A stretch of DNA of 64,000 nt from Herpetosiphon aurantiacus DSM 785 (GTDB lineage: Bacteria; Chloroflexota; Chloroflexia; Chloroflexales; Herpetosiphonaceae). Positions within the stretch are counted from its first letter, which is position 1, and each line of letters begins with the position of its first letter. Position numbers and translations under genes: made by a program. The stretch spans positions 3,487,199-3,551,198 of the forward strand of contig CP000875.1 in assembly GCA_000018565.1 (NCBI GenBank), written 5' to 3'. Of the stretch, positions 7,801 to 16,361 are shown in pieces. A model generated the notes under the pieces. That model did not search any database, had not been told where the DNA came from, and saw only the letters and a program-made list of their open reading frames with translations.

Positions 7801-8424
7801 ATGCCCGATTCACCCGATCCACTGATTAACCAACCAGCAACCTCCAATTCCGCGCAAGGCTATCGCATTCAAGCAACGATCATGGCCAACCATAACCAGC
7901 CAAGCCGTTGGGTCGATTGGGTGATTATGAATGGTGTAGCTTTTGTTATTAGTTGCATCGTTTTTCCAATTCTATTGGTTGGATGTTTATTGATCTTTGC
8001 AGGATTCACAGAGTCAGCCTCAGCAACCCAAGCTCAAATTTCAGATGGTTTTGGCCTGCTATTCGTCGTTGGAATTCCAGCATTTGTAACGATGTATCTT
8101 GCAAGTTTTCTACAATGGACTACGGTCAGCGAAGGAATTAATCGTTCGACATGGGTCACCAATAGCGCAACGGTTGGGGCAATTACATTGACTGTATGGA
8201 TCTATCACCTAAGCCCAATCACTGCTCAATCGATTAAAAACTACAATCAAGTTATCATTCTGACCTTTGGAATCACCTCAAGTAGTATTAGCTGGGCACA
8301 ATGGCTTGAACTACGCAAAACAATCGATCAGGCATGGCAGTGGGCATTGATTAGCATCATCACGTGGACAGGCCTTGGAACATTAATTTTTGGTTTTGGC
8401 CTTAGCTATTTGGTACGACGCTAG
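7801..8424 (+). CDS. Array membrane protein 4
   Basis: This 207-residue paralogue has a short polar tail and four hydrophobic helices. It keeps SRWVDWVIMNG before helix 1 and WAQWLELRKTIDQAWQWALISIITWTGLG near the C-terminus. The central loop motif is the least conserved of the set. GAGAAGAGG precedes the ATG. The next gene begins 15 bases after its stop, so the two are probably co-transcribed. Function unknown. Confidence 0.72.
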   Translation: MPDSPDPLINQPATSNSAQGYRIQATIMANHNQPSRWVDWVIMNGVAFVISCIVFPILLVGCLLIFAGFTESASATQAQISDGFGLLFVVGIPAFVTMYLASFLQWTTVSEGINRSTWVTNSATVGAITLTVWIYHLSPITAQSIKNYNQVIILTFGITSSSISWAQWLELRKTIDQAWQWALISIITWTGLGTLIFGFGLSYLVRR

Positions 8425-8439
8425 CCCAAGGAGTAGCCG

Positions 8440-9150
8440 ATGAGTGAAGAACCAAACCAAGCAGATCAACCTCAGCCGCCGTCTGCCAATTATGGCTATC
8501 AGCCGTATGATCAGCAGCAAACTTACCCAAGTTACAACTCCCAACCAAGCTATAGCGTGCCAGCAACGACTGATAACAATACCAATGCTCCCAATCGTTG
8601 GCGGCGCTGGGTTGGCTACAACGCTTTAGCATTTGGCCTAAGTTGTGTCATTATGCCCTTGGGCTGTTGCGTCATGTCGGTCGTCGCCAATGTGCTGCGC
8701 AGCGGTTTGCAGGAATTGGTCGATAATCCCAACTTTAATCTTGCTGGGGCAATTGGGGTTTTCGTGCTACTCAGTTTTCCGCTCTTTCTGACCATCGGCG
8801 TTGCCAGCATGATTCAACGAGCAGCCTTGTACCACCAAATGCCCACCAAATTATGGGTTTTCGGCAGTGCCCTCAGTGGCATCGCTGCAATGTTTGTGGC
8901 AATAATGTTGATGGGAATGATCGCAGCGCTATTTAATCTCGACTTCACGCCAAATGCCTATATTTTGAGCATCGTTGGCATCTTTGCTGGTACATCAACT
9001 GGCATTGGCTTTTTTCAATGGTGGCAAATTCGGCGGGTTGTAATTAATGCTTGGCACTGGCCGCTGATCTCCGGCGCAACGTGGACTGGCCTTGGCACGC
9101 TGATTCTTGGCGTAGGGATGAGCTATCTCTACAACCGCTTAGGCATTTAG
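8440..9150 (+). CDS. Array membrane protein 5
   Basis: This 236-residue paralogue has an N-tail of about 50 residues rich in Q, P, Y and S. Four helices follow, with NRWRRWVGYNALAFG at the start of helix 1, MIQRAALYHQMPTKLWVFGS in the loop and TWTGLGTLILG near the end. AAGGAG precedes the ATG. Its stop codon overlaps the convergent GAF-STAS gene by four bases. Function unknown. Confidence 0.75.
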   Translation: MSEEPNQADQPQPPSANYGYQPYDQQQTYPSYNSQPSYSVPATTDNNTNAPNRWRRWVGYNALAFGLSCVIMPLGCCVMSVVANVLRSGLQELVDNPNFNLAGAIGVFVLLSFPLFLTIGVASMIQRAALYHQMPTKLWVFGSALSGIAAMFVAIMLMGMIAALFNLDFTPNAYILSIVGIFAGTSTGIGFFQWWQIRRVVINAWHWPLISGATWTGLGTLILGVGMSYLYNRLGI

Positions 9151-10070
9151 CGAATGCCCAACATCGCCAAGCCCATCGGCAAATCGCGGGCGGTGCGAAT
9201 GTTGGTAAGATGAATGCCCGCCCGAATCAGGCCTTCAATCAAGCTTGGGCGTAGGCCAATCAGCATGCTTTTGGCCCCGATCAATTCAATCGCTTTAACA
9301 ATCGTACTAATCGCTTGGATCGCATCGGGATCGAAGGTTAATAAGCCACTGCCATCGAGCAGCACATGTTCACAGCCACGCTCGCGCAAGGTTTCAAGAA
9401 TCGTATGGGTCAGGTTTTCCCAGCGCAGCCGATCAAGCACCCCAATCAAGGGCACAATCAATACATCATCGGAAAGTGGGATGCGCGGAATATCGAGTTC
9501 GCTGACTTCTAGCTCTAGCTCAGCCAAAACTTGGGCATTATCGAGCGCCAAAGCCACCGAACTGGCGACCGTGCTCAACAAGGCTTCTTCAAACTCGCCA
9601 TACAAGGCAGGCTGATAGCTCTGAATATTCAACACGCCCACAAAATCAGTGCCAATCAGCAAGGGCACGCTCATCCAGGCGCGTGAACGTTTCTCTTCTT
9701 GACCAAAGCTGCGAGTGTTTTCCACGGTAAAGCGTTTGGGCAAATCTTCATGCAAATCATCAAAGCGCACCAATTGCTGGTTGGCAATAATCCAAGTTAC
9801 GACCTTTGAGCGCCGATAATCCCAAGCATAGGGCACAACGTTTTCAATGCCCTCATCAATCGAGTAGATCGTTTGCATGGTGTCGGTTTTGGGCTGATAT
9901 TGCTCGATAAAGCCAGCATCAAAACGCAACACGTGATGCAATTGCTCAAAAATTGTTCGACAAACATCAGCCAAATCACGCGGCAGCAAAATCGCCCGAA
10001 TCAATTCATGAATCGCCAGAATCGTTTGCTCAACTGGCTGATGATGGCGGCTACTTTCATAGGCTGTCAT
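9147..10070 (-). CDS. GAF-STAS sensory regulator (RsbR-like), second copy
   Basis: The 307-residue protein combines a GAF domain (about 20-170) with a STAS domain (about 200-300; DDVLIVPLIGVLDRLRWENL and a VLLDGSG-type strand). This is the layout of RsbR-type co-antagonists that act in stressosomes or partner-switching cascades. In the STAS domain the position usually phosphorylated has LLDGSGLLTFD, which retains a serine. It starts 11 bases after a homologous upstream gene ends. The ATG at 10070 has GAGGTGAG upstream and is preferred over a TTG five codons earlier. No RsbT-like kinase gene lies nearby. Confidence 0.82.
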   Translation of the reverse strand: MTAYESSRHHQPVEQTILAIHELIRAILLPRDLADVCRTIFEQLHHVLRFDAGFIEQYQPKTDTMQTIYSIDEGIENVVPYAWDYRRSKVVTWIIANQQLVRFDDLHEDLPKRFTVENTRSFGQEEKRSRAWMSVPLLIGTDFVGVLNIQSYQPALYGEFEEALLSTVASSVALALDNAQVLAELELEVSELDIPRIPLSDDVLIVPLIGVLDRLRWENLTHTILETLRERGCEHVLLDGSGLLTFDPDAIQAISTIVKAIELIGAKSMLIGLRPSLIEGLIRAGIHLTNIRTARDLPMGLAMLGIR

Positions 10071-10081
10071 ACTCACCTCGC

Positions 10082-10990
10082 TCAAATTTGGCGCTTGAGA
10101 TAGCGCAAACTTTGCTGCACATCACGCACAATCAGCACATTATGCTGGCTCAAAATTGGGCTAAGCACCGCGCTATTTTCGGCCTGCACGCCGCTAACAA
10201 TGCAAGTTGCACCCAATAAGCGTAATGCGCCGATTAATTTATTGAATAAGCCAGTTGCTTGTGGGTCAAATGAGCGCATGCCAGTTAAATCGAGCACCAC
10301 ATAGCGAATCCGTTGGCGCTCAACATGGCCCAAAAGAATCGTTTGCAAAATTGCGAGGCGCTGTTGATCAACCCGCCCAATCACTGGCACAATCCATAAA
10401 TGTTGATCAACCGGAATTGTGGGAGCGCTCAAGGCCAAGCGCAGCACTTCCAATTCTTCAACTCGTTGAATCTGGTTGATCGTCGTGGCCAGCATTAAAC
10501 TGAGAGTTTGCAACAATTGCAGTTCGCGGTCGCCATACGCCGCCGTTTCATGATGCTGAATCGTCACCAAGCCCAACAATTGGCTGCCCAACATAATTGG
10601 CAAGCCCAGCCAACTACAACTGGCGTGGTGCAAATCGGCTCCGAGCGCATGCTCAAGGTTAATCTCGCTATGGCTATCAGTGTAGATATTTTCAAACAAC
10701 AGTGGTTTGCGCTGACGCAAAATCCAAGCGCTGGGCGTATGCGGTTTAATTGTGACTGGCTCATCGGCAAAATTACCACGCCGATGGGCAATCACATACA
10801 CATGGCGCAAATTCTGCTGCGCATCAAAAAAGCTGATGGTACCGTGATCGATCGGCACAACCTGCTCAAGTAATTGATAAAACGACTCGTAGACCACAAA
10901 CCGATCGCGGGTACTATGGATAATACGGCCAAACTCTTGAATACACTCCAACTCGGCTCGTGCCCGCACCAACGCCTCAGTCGTCGGCAT
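10082..10990 (-). CDS. GAF-STAS sensory regulator (RsbR-like), first copy
   Basis: The 302-residue protein has a GAF domain (about 15-165, with ILRQRKPLLFENIY and LGLPIMLGSQLLGLVTIQ) and a C-terminal STAS domain (about 195-300, with LWIVPVIGRVDQQRLAILQ and VVLDLTGMRSFD, where a threonine sits at the usual phosphosite). It resembles the next gene throughout, so the pair arose by tandem duplication. Two paralogues could form a mixed complex. It belongs to the long minus-strand operon that starts at purH. Confidence 0.82.
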   Translation of the reverse strand: MPTTEALVRARAELECIQEFGRIIHSTRDRFVVYESFYQLLEQVVPIDHGTISFFDAQQNLRHVYVIAHRRGNFADEPVTIKPHTPSAWILRQRKPLLFENIYTDSHSEINLEHALGADLHHASCSWLGLPIMLGSQLLGLVTIQHHETAAYGDRELQLLQTLSLMLATTINQIQRVEELEVLRLALSAPTIPVDQHLWIVPVIGRVDQQRLAILQTILLGHVERQRIRYVVLDLTGMRSFDPQATGLFNKLIGALRLLGATCIVSGVQAENSAVLSPILSQHNVLIVRDVQQSLRYLKRQI

Positions 10991-11014
10991 AGCTCAATCC
11001 TTCAGCCTCACGGT

Positions 11015-11395
11015 TCAGCCAATCTGATGCCCAGCCGCCGTCAGAACTGCCACAGCTTCGTTAAATTCAGGCTCACGAAGCAAAAGATAATCGGTATCAT
11101 AGGTTGATAGCACAAAAATACTGATCTGGGCTTGAGCTAGCGGCGCTGCTAAACTGGCCAAAATCCCAACTTGGCTAAAATCTAATGTGCCTACGACCCG
11201 CAGCCCACGCCAATTGCGCTCAGCTTGGACGTTTGCGGGCACACATTTAGTTTCACACACGATCGATAATTCATCAGTGGTACGGCTGATACTCACAAAT
11301 GGGCTTTGCAAGGCCCATTCCGGCCATGGCTGATCAACATTCAAACGAGCAACCGCCAACATTTCGGGATAGATGGTTAATTTCAATTGATGCAT
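11015..11395 (-). CDS. ACT-domain protein
   Basis: The 126-residue protein is built of ACT-like halves, with LRVVGTLDFSQVGILASLAAPLAQAQISIFVLSTYDTDYLLL strongly resembling the CASTOR/ACT_7 group that binds amino acids; this segment spans about residues 64-106. It starts one base after the upstream stop codon, so translation is probably coupled. It may be an amino acid sensor. The target is unknown. Confidence 0.78.
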   Translation of the reverse strand: MHQLKLTIYPEMLAVARLNVDQPWPEWALQSPFVSISRTTDELSIVCETKCVPANVQAERNWRGLRVVGTLDFSQVGILASLAAPLAQAQISIFVLSTYDTDYLLLREPEFNEAVAVLTAAGHQIG

Positions 11396-11396
11396 G

Positions 11397-11987
11397 TTAC
11401 TCACGAACCCGCTGGGCTGCAAATAGCGCTCCCAACACCACAAAAAAAGCATTTGGCAGGGTAAAGCCCAAATAACGTCGCGAAGGTACTTCGCCTAGGT
11501 ACAGCAACCATTGGCTTGGCTCAAGATCGTTGCTGATGCCCAGTGTCCAGAGCGCCGCGACTAGCGCTGCAATCACCACGCCTGTCCCGGCAATCCACAT
11601 TAATTGGGCATTGCGACGCTCGTTGGAGATTCGGCCAACGACTTCGCCGCTCAATAGGCTAATTGCAAACACAAACCAAAAACTCCAATCACCCCAATCG
11701 CCGAGCAAACGAAACTGGCCCCAAGCAATCCCGCCAATAATTGCCACACCCAACATTCCCGCAATCGCTTTGAGATATTGCTGGCTGGTGACTTGACTGA
11801 GCAGGGTTGGGACATAATAGCCAGTGCGTCCGGCCACTGCACCAGTGCAATCGGGGCAGCGCCAGCCAACCGGCGTGCGCATGGCACAACGCCCACAAAT
11901 TGGATTCAAACATTTTGAGCAGCGCAAAAGCGTCGCTTCTTTGGGGTGATTAACACAAAAAAACTCTTCTTCTACGGTTGTTTGCAT
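11397..11987 (-). CDS. B-box zinc-finger membrane protein
   Basis: The 196-residue protein starts with a cysteine/histidine-rich B-box-like zinc finger (about 10-45: C-VNH, CSKC, CGRC, CPDC) followed by four hydrophobic helices (about 65-195). This combination is common in bacterial membrane proteins related to rhomboid-associated B-box proteins, but no rhomboid serine motif is seen. The start at 11987 gives MQTTVEEEF directly before the finger. It lies four bases after the glycosyltransferase gene. Role unknown. Confidence 0.72.
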   Translation of the reverse strand: MQTTVEEEFFCVNHPKEATLLRCSKCLNPICGRCAMRTPVGWRCPDCTGAVAGRTGYYVPTLLSQVTSQQYLKAIAGMLGVAIIGGIAWGQFRLLGDWGDWSFWFVFAISLLSGEVVGRISNERRNAQLMWIAGTGVVIAALVAALWTLGISNDLEPSQWLLYLGEVPSRRYLGFTLPNAFFVVLGALFAAQRVRE

Positions 11988-11991
11988 AGAT

Positions 11992-12756
11992 TTAGCCTCG
12001 TTTGATGCGTTGAGCTTCGCGCCAAGCCGCCCAACCAAAAAGCACCACCGCTGTGAAAATTCTGCGCCACCGCTCTGGATGGCGAATTAAGCGCCATAAC
12101 CATTCTAGCCCAAATTTGCGCATCCATTGCGGCGCTCGTGGGCGCAATCCAGCCAGATCATCAAACGTGCCGCCAACCCCAATTCCCAGTTTAATCCCCA
12201 ACCCAGCGCCATAGCGCCGAATCCAGAGGTCTTGAGCGGGAGCACCATAGGCTACCAAGACAATATCGGGCTGGCTGCGCCGAATTTCGTTGGCAATCAC
12301 TGGCTGATCAGGTTCGCGCGGCGAGCCAGCCCAAGTGCCAACAATCTGGCAATTGGGATAGCGCTGTTGTAGCACTGCCGCTGCTTTGGCTGCCACCCCA
12401 TCAGCCGCCCCCAGCAAAAAGATTTTCCAGCCGCGCTGGGCACTTTCAGCTGCCAAACGTTCAGTTAAATCAATGCCTGTGACTTTGGAGCGCAGCTGTT
12501 TGCCTTGCCAACGAGCCGCATGCAACAAGCCTGTGCCATCGGGAACCGCAAGACTTGTGGCGGCCAAGGTTGCGCGAAATGCCACATTATCTTGAGCCGC
12601 CATCACAAATTCAGGGTTAACCGTGGCAATTTGATGTGCTCCACCAGCGGCGAGCATGGCCGCAATCAGCTCAATCGTTTCATCCATGGTCACATCATCG
12701 ACGCGCACCCGCAGAATTTCGAGCGAAGCCAGATTGGCTGGACGTTGAAAAGTCAT
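11992..12756 (-). CDS. WecG/TagA/CpsF family glycosyltransferase
   Basis: The 254-residue protein fits the GT26 family. It shows TVNPEFVMAAQ, VPDGTGLLHAARW, GVGGTFDDLAG and a C-terminal EWLWRLIRHPERWRR. Members transfer an N-acetylhexosamine-type sugar to a lipid-linked acceptor during teichoic acid, ECA or exopolysaccharide synthesis at the membrane. Length and motifs are complete. It follows hisIE by two bases, an unusual neighbour; acceptor and sugar cannot be predicted. Confidence 0.92.
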   Translation of the reverse strand: MTFQRPANLASLEILRVRVDDVTMDETIELIAAMLAAGGAHQIATVNPEFVMAAQDNVAFRATLAATSLAVPDGTGLLHAARWQGKQLRSKVTGIDLTERLAAESAQRGWKIFLLGAADGVAAKAAAVLQQRYPNCQIVGTWAGSPREPDQPVIANEIRRSQPDIVLVAYGAPAQDLWIRRYGAGLGIKLGIGVGGTFDDLAGLRPRAPQWMRKFGLEWLWRLIRHPERWRRIFTAVVLFGWAAWREAQRIKRG

Positions 12757-12758
12757 AG

Positions 12759-13397
12759 TTATTGTTTTTCCTCACGTTGGCGGCCATGGCGTTCGCGCAA
12801 GGTAAACCAAACATCCTCGGGCGAAACGCCCTGATTGAGCAACAATACAAACAAGTGATAAATTAAATCGCTGGCTTCGTTGCGCAATTCGTCGGCGTTG
12901 CCATTTTTGGCGGCAATAATTACTTCAGCTGATTCTTCGCCAATTTTCTTGCCAATTTTATCGACCCCTTTTTCCAGCAAGTAGGTGGTGTAGGAGCCAA
13001 TCGGGCGGGTTTGTTCGCGTTCGCGCAAAAATTCAAACAATTGGCTAACAAAGGCCAATGGCACAGCGCTACCTTCGCGTTTGGTGCCATCAAGCGTCGT
13101 ATGAAAACACGAGCGTGAACCAGTATGGCAGGTTGGGCCAGTTGGCTCAGCCAAAATCAACAACGCATCATTGTCGCAATCGGTGCGAGCAGCGATAAAT
13201 TTCAGCACATTGCCGCTGGTTTCGCCTTTTGTCCATAACTGTTGGCGCGAACGGCTCCAAAAGGTCACTAAGCCGCTGGTTTGGGTTTTGGCCAGCGCTT
13301 CGGCGTTCATATATCCAACCATCAATACCTCACCACTGCGGGCATGTTGCACTACAGCGGGAATCAGGCCTTGGCTATCGTAGGTTAATTCGACCAT
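12759..13397 (-). CDS. hisIE: Bifunctional phosphoribosyl-AMP cyclohydrolase / phosphoribosyl-ATP pyrophosphatase
   Basis: The 212-residue fusion carries HisI at the N-terminus (about 1-110, with the metal-binding DCDNDALL and the GPTCHTGSRSCF motif) and HisE at the C-terminus (about 115-205, with GEESAEVIIAAKNG and a YHLFVLL helix). It catalyses the second and third steps of histidine synthesis. No other his genes are in view. It is placed in a purine/histidine operon, where AICAR links the pathways: histidine synthesis releases AICAR, which the PurH encoded just upstream consumes. Confidence 0.95.
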   Translation of the reverse strand: MVELTYDSQGLIPAVVQHARSGEVLMVGYMNAEALAKTQTSGLVTFWSRSRQQLWTKGETSGNVLKFIAARTDCDNDALLILAEPTGPTCHTGSRSCFHTTLDGTKREGSAVPLAFVSQLFEFLREREQTRPIGSYTTYLLEKGVDKIGKKIGEESAEVIIAAKNGNADELRNEASDLIYHLFVLLLNQGVSPEDVWFTLRERHGRQREEKQ

Positions 13398-13469
13398 AAC
13401 ATCACATTCTTTCGACTAAAAAGCGACCAGCGTGGCCGACCATCGACCAACGCTGGCCAGTAGATAGAT

Positions 13470-14990
13470 TTAGTGTTTGAAGTGGCGAGTAGCAGTGAAG
13501 ATCATCGCGATGCCTGCGGCGTTAGCAGCAGCAATCACTTCATCATCACCTTGCGAGCCACCAGGCTGAACAATTGCGCTCACGCCAGCTTCAATCGCGG
13601 CCTGAATTCCATCGGCTTTGGGGAAGAAGGCATCGGAAGCTAGCACGCTACCCTTGGCCCGTTCGCCCGCCTTGCGAATCGCCGTCAATACCGAATCAAC
13701 CCGTGAAGGCTGACCAGCGCCCATCCCCACCAATTCCTCGCCTTGCACCAAGACAATCGCATTCGATTTCACGCTGGCACAAGCTTTCCAAGCAAATTGC
13801 AAGGCTGCCAGTTGCTCATCGCTGGGCACAGTTTCAGTAACAACCTGCCAAGCATCCCAGCGATCATTACCAACGCGATCAACATGTTGGGCCAAAATGC
13901 CGCCGCCAATACTGCGATATTCCCAATCGTTGCTGCTTGAGCGGCTGGTATCGACGCTCAACAAGCGTAAATTGGGCTTTTCGGCCAAAATTGTCAAGGC
14001 TTCAGGGCTAAAGGATGGGGCAATAATCACTTCGTAAAAATATTTTTTCAGCACATTGGCTAAAGCCCGATCGACGGGGCGATTGACCCCGACGATGCCA
14101 CCAAACGCCGAAAGCGGATCACCCGCCCGCGCCGCTTTGTGGGCCGCCACCAAATCCTCAGCCGAAGCCAGGCCACAAGGATTAGTGTGCTTGATAATCG
14201 CCACGGTTGGCTGATCAAAATTTTGAATTACTTGCAAGGTAGCATCAGCATCAAGCAAGTTGTTGTAGGAAAGCTCTTTGCCTTGATGTTGCACTGCTTT
14301 TGCCAAGGTGTTGGCGGCAGCATTGGGAGCGCGATAAAACGCCGCTGCTTGATGCGGATTCTCGCCATAACGCAGCGATTGGGCTAATTCCCAGGCCAAG
14401 GGCAATTGCTGCGGGAACGTTTCGTCGGTTAAGTAGGCGGCAATCGCGCTATCGTAGGCTGCGGTATGGGCAAAGGCTTTGGCAGCAAGTTGGCGGCGCA
14501 ATTCAGGCGTAATTTGCTCAGTCCGCAAGGCTTCCAAAACCCGTGGATAATCAGCAGGATCGATCACAATCAAGACATGGGCATGATTTTTGGCCGAAGC
14601 TCGCACCATCGTTGGGCCACCAATATCAATCTGTTCAACTGCTTCTTCTAAAGTAACATCAGGTTTGGCGATGGTTTGAGCAAACGGATACAAATTGACA
14701 ACTACCAAATCGATCTGGCCGATGTGGTGCTCAGCCAATTGGGCCAGATGGGCTGGCTTATCACGGCGGGCCAAAATGCCAGCATGCACACCAGGATGCA
14801 AGGTTTTGACCCGACCTTCCAAAATTTCAGGAAAGCCCGTCAAATCGCTGACACTGCGGACTGGCACACCAGCCCCAACCAACGCGGCTTTGGTACCGCC
14901 AGTTGAAAATAATTCAATGCCCAAATCGCTCAAGCCCTGAGCAAAATCCGCCAACCCCGATTTGTCTGAAACACTGACAATAGCTCGCAT
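13470..14990 (-). CDS. purH: Bifunctional AICAR transformylase / IMP cyclohydrolase
   Basis: The 506-residue protein has the normal PurH length. The N-terminal MGS-like IMP cyclohydrolase domain spans about 1-190 (VSVSDKSGL, STGGT, GRVKTLHPGVHAGIL). The AICAR transformylase domain follows (about 200-506), with the catalytic IIKHTNPCG and a C-terminal GGSQGDDEVIAAANAAG. It performs the last two steps of purine synthesis. The ATG at 14990 gives the canonical MRAIVSVSDKSG start with GGAG at the right spacing. A ZTP riboswitch in the leader and a TTGCAC-17-TATAAT promoter indicate control by folate and purine status. Confidence 0.97.
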   Translation of the reverse strand: MRAIVSVSDKSGLADFAQGLSDLGIELFSTGGTKAALVGAGVPVRSVSDLTGFPEILEGRVKTLHPGVHAGILARRDKPAHLAQLAEHHIGQIDLVVVNLYPFAQTIAKPDVTLEEAVEQIDIGGPTMVRASAKNHAHVLIVIDPADYPRVLEALRTEQITPELRRQLAAKAFAHTAAYDSAIAAYLTDETFPQQLPLAWELAQSLRYGENPHQAAAFYRAPNAAANTLAKAVQHQGKELSYNNLLDADATLQVIQNFDQPTVAIIKHTNPCGLASAEDLVAAHKAARAGDPLSAFGGIVGVNRPVDRALANVLKKYFYEVIIAPSFSPEALTILAEKPNLRLLSVDTSRSSSNDWEYRSIGGGILAQHVDRVGNDRWDAWQVVTETVPSDEQLAALQFAWKACASVKSNAIVLVQGEELVGMGAGQPSRVDSVLTAIRKAGERAKGSVLASDAFFPKADGIQAAIEAGVSAIVQPGGSQGDDEVIAAANAAGIAMIFTATRHFKH

Positions 14991-15019
14991 GAACCAAAGC
15001 TCCATTCGCGGTGTACATA

Positions 15020-15107
15020 GGGCTAAACAGCCCTTTGCCCAGGCGAGCGGCATCTGCGCAAATCGGCTCCCCCGTGGTTGCCCACGTTTGTGTATCGCCA
15101 GTCACCG
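15020..15107 (-). ncRNA. ZTP (pfl) riboswitch in the purH leader
   Basis: Reading the minus strand, the leader contains GTGACTGGCG, a short hairpin GTGGG-CAA-CCAC, the run CGGGGGAGCC, and then GCCGCTCGCCTGGGCA. These are the hallmarks of the pfl motif, which binds ZMP/ZTP (AICAR phosphates) and usually activates folate and purine genes such as purH. A small hairpin (AGGGCT-GTTT-AGCCCT) follows with no U-run, so control may be at translation. The match was made by eye. Confidence 0.85.
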
Positions 15108-15118
15108 ATTCATGCGCC

Positions 15119-15147
15119 ATTATAGCTGCGCCCCGCTTGGAGTGCAA
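15119..15147 (-). promoter_or_regulatory. Promoter of the purH operon
   Basis: On the minus strand TTGCAC is followed after 17 bases by TATAAT. The expected transcript start lies just before the ZTP riboswitch, giving a leader of about 120 bases. Confidence 0.75.
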
Positions 15148-15179
15148 AGACCGAAGAACATAGAGCATAGAACAATAGA

Positions 15180-15262
15180 TGTAATGGTTCATTGCATGAA
15201 CAACAGCCAAGTATGCCCTGACACCCTAGCCCCTCGCCCGCAGGCACGGCGAGGGGGAATTG
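15180..15262. repeat. Half copy of the large intergenic palindromic repeat
   Basis: TGTAATGGTTCATTGCATGAACAAC and then ATGCCCTGACACCCTAGCCCCTCGCCCG match one arm of the family seen complete at 39291-39463. The other arm is missing here. The copy lies between the divergent purH and AlkD-like genes. Confidence 0.65.
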
Positions 15263-15428
15263 CTCTTATCAATACGTACAACTTCTTCTCAATGACAATT
15301 ATGCTAGAAACGCTATACTCAATGGTGATTTGAGCCTAACCAAACCACATAAATATGCTTATTGCCGATTGATGATTGCTTTAGTATCATACAAACGAAC
15401 ATTTGAGCGATTATTCAAAGGATTCTCA

Positions 15429-16205
15429 ATGGCTGAATCACGCAAGGGCGCAACCAAACTAGCCAATATTCCGCCCGACATTTTACAGCAACTCAATACT
15501 GGTCAACTTGCTACTGCTAATTTAATGGAAGGCTTGGCGATCGATTTTCAGCAATTAGTGCAACATTGTTTTGCTGAATTGCCTGCCACTGCTTTGGCAA
15601 GATATGATCCAACGACGGGAGTCGTCAAGCGCATGCAAACAATGGGCCAAATTCTCAATCAACAGCTAGGCTTTGGGGCGTTCAATCGCGTAGCAACCCA
15701 TCAAGCCGATACGGTGCGCGGTTGGGCCGCCTTTATGCTGGCCGATCAGGCTGATTTGAGCATTGTCGAGCGATTAAAGTTGGTACAACCCTTGGCTGAT
15801 GATGCTCATTTTGGCGTGCGCGAATGGGCTTGGCTGGCATTGCGACCACAGCTTGCTGCCGATTTAGCCACGAGCCTGAGTGAATTGCAAACTTGGGTTG
15901 GTCATAGTTCGGAGAATATTCGGCGCTTTGCAATTGAGTCGTTGCGCCCGCGCGGCGTTTGGTGCAGCCATATCAATCAATTAAAACAAAACCCTAGCTT
16001 GGCGCTCGAGCTTTTAACCCCAGTGCGCTCCGATGCCAGCCGCTATGTCCAGCTTTCAGTTGCCAATTGGCTCAACGATGCCAGCAAAGCCCAGCCAAGT
16101 TGGGTTGAGCAATTAACCACGCAATGGCTGGCTGAATCGCCAAGCGCTGAAACCCGCTGGATCGTGAACCATGCCACTCGGAGTTTGCGCAAAGCCAAGG
16201 GCTAA
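15429..16205 (+). CDS. AlkD-like DNA alkylation repair protein (HEAT-repeat)
   Basis: The 258-residue protein is all-helical with repeated short helices such as VRGWAAFMLAD and VREWAWLALRP, as in the HEAT-like ALK repeats. The strongest link is the ENIRRFAIESLRPRGVWCSHI block, which is typical of AlkC/AlkD-type DNA glycosylases that remove 3- or 7-alkylpurines. The ATG at 15429 has AAGGA upstream; a longer frame exists but adds an atypical tail. Enzyme activity is inferred, since some members bind DNA without cutting. Confidence 0.72.
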   Translation: MAESRKGATKLANIPPDILQQLNTGQLATANLMEGLAIDFQQLVQHCFAELPATALARYDPTTGVVKRMQTMGQILNQQLGFGAFNRVATHQADTVRGWAAFMLADQADLSIVERLKLVQPLADDAHFGVREWAWLALRPQLAADLATSLSELQTWVGHSSENIRRFAIESLRPRGVWCSHINQLKQNPSLALELLTPVRSDASRYVQLSVANWLNDASKAQPSWVEQLTTQWLAESPSAETRWIVNHATRSLRKAKG

Positions 16206-16361
16206 AATTGCCAAACAGCAAACGAATCGGTAGATAGACCGATCTCACATTGGGCTATTTCGGTTAAGCTATGCGGTAGCTCGGATGTTTGTATGACATG
16301 GGATCAATGGTGGCGAGATTGACTGCCAAGCGCCATCGTGTGCTAAATGTGGGAGTACCTA

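Noticed and set aside
14914-15210. Minus-strand 98-residue frame upstream of purH
   Set aside because: It runs straight through the ZTP riboswitch and purH promoter, so it is a non-coding leader read as protein.
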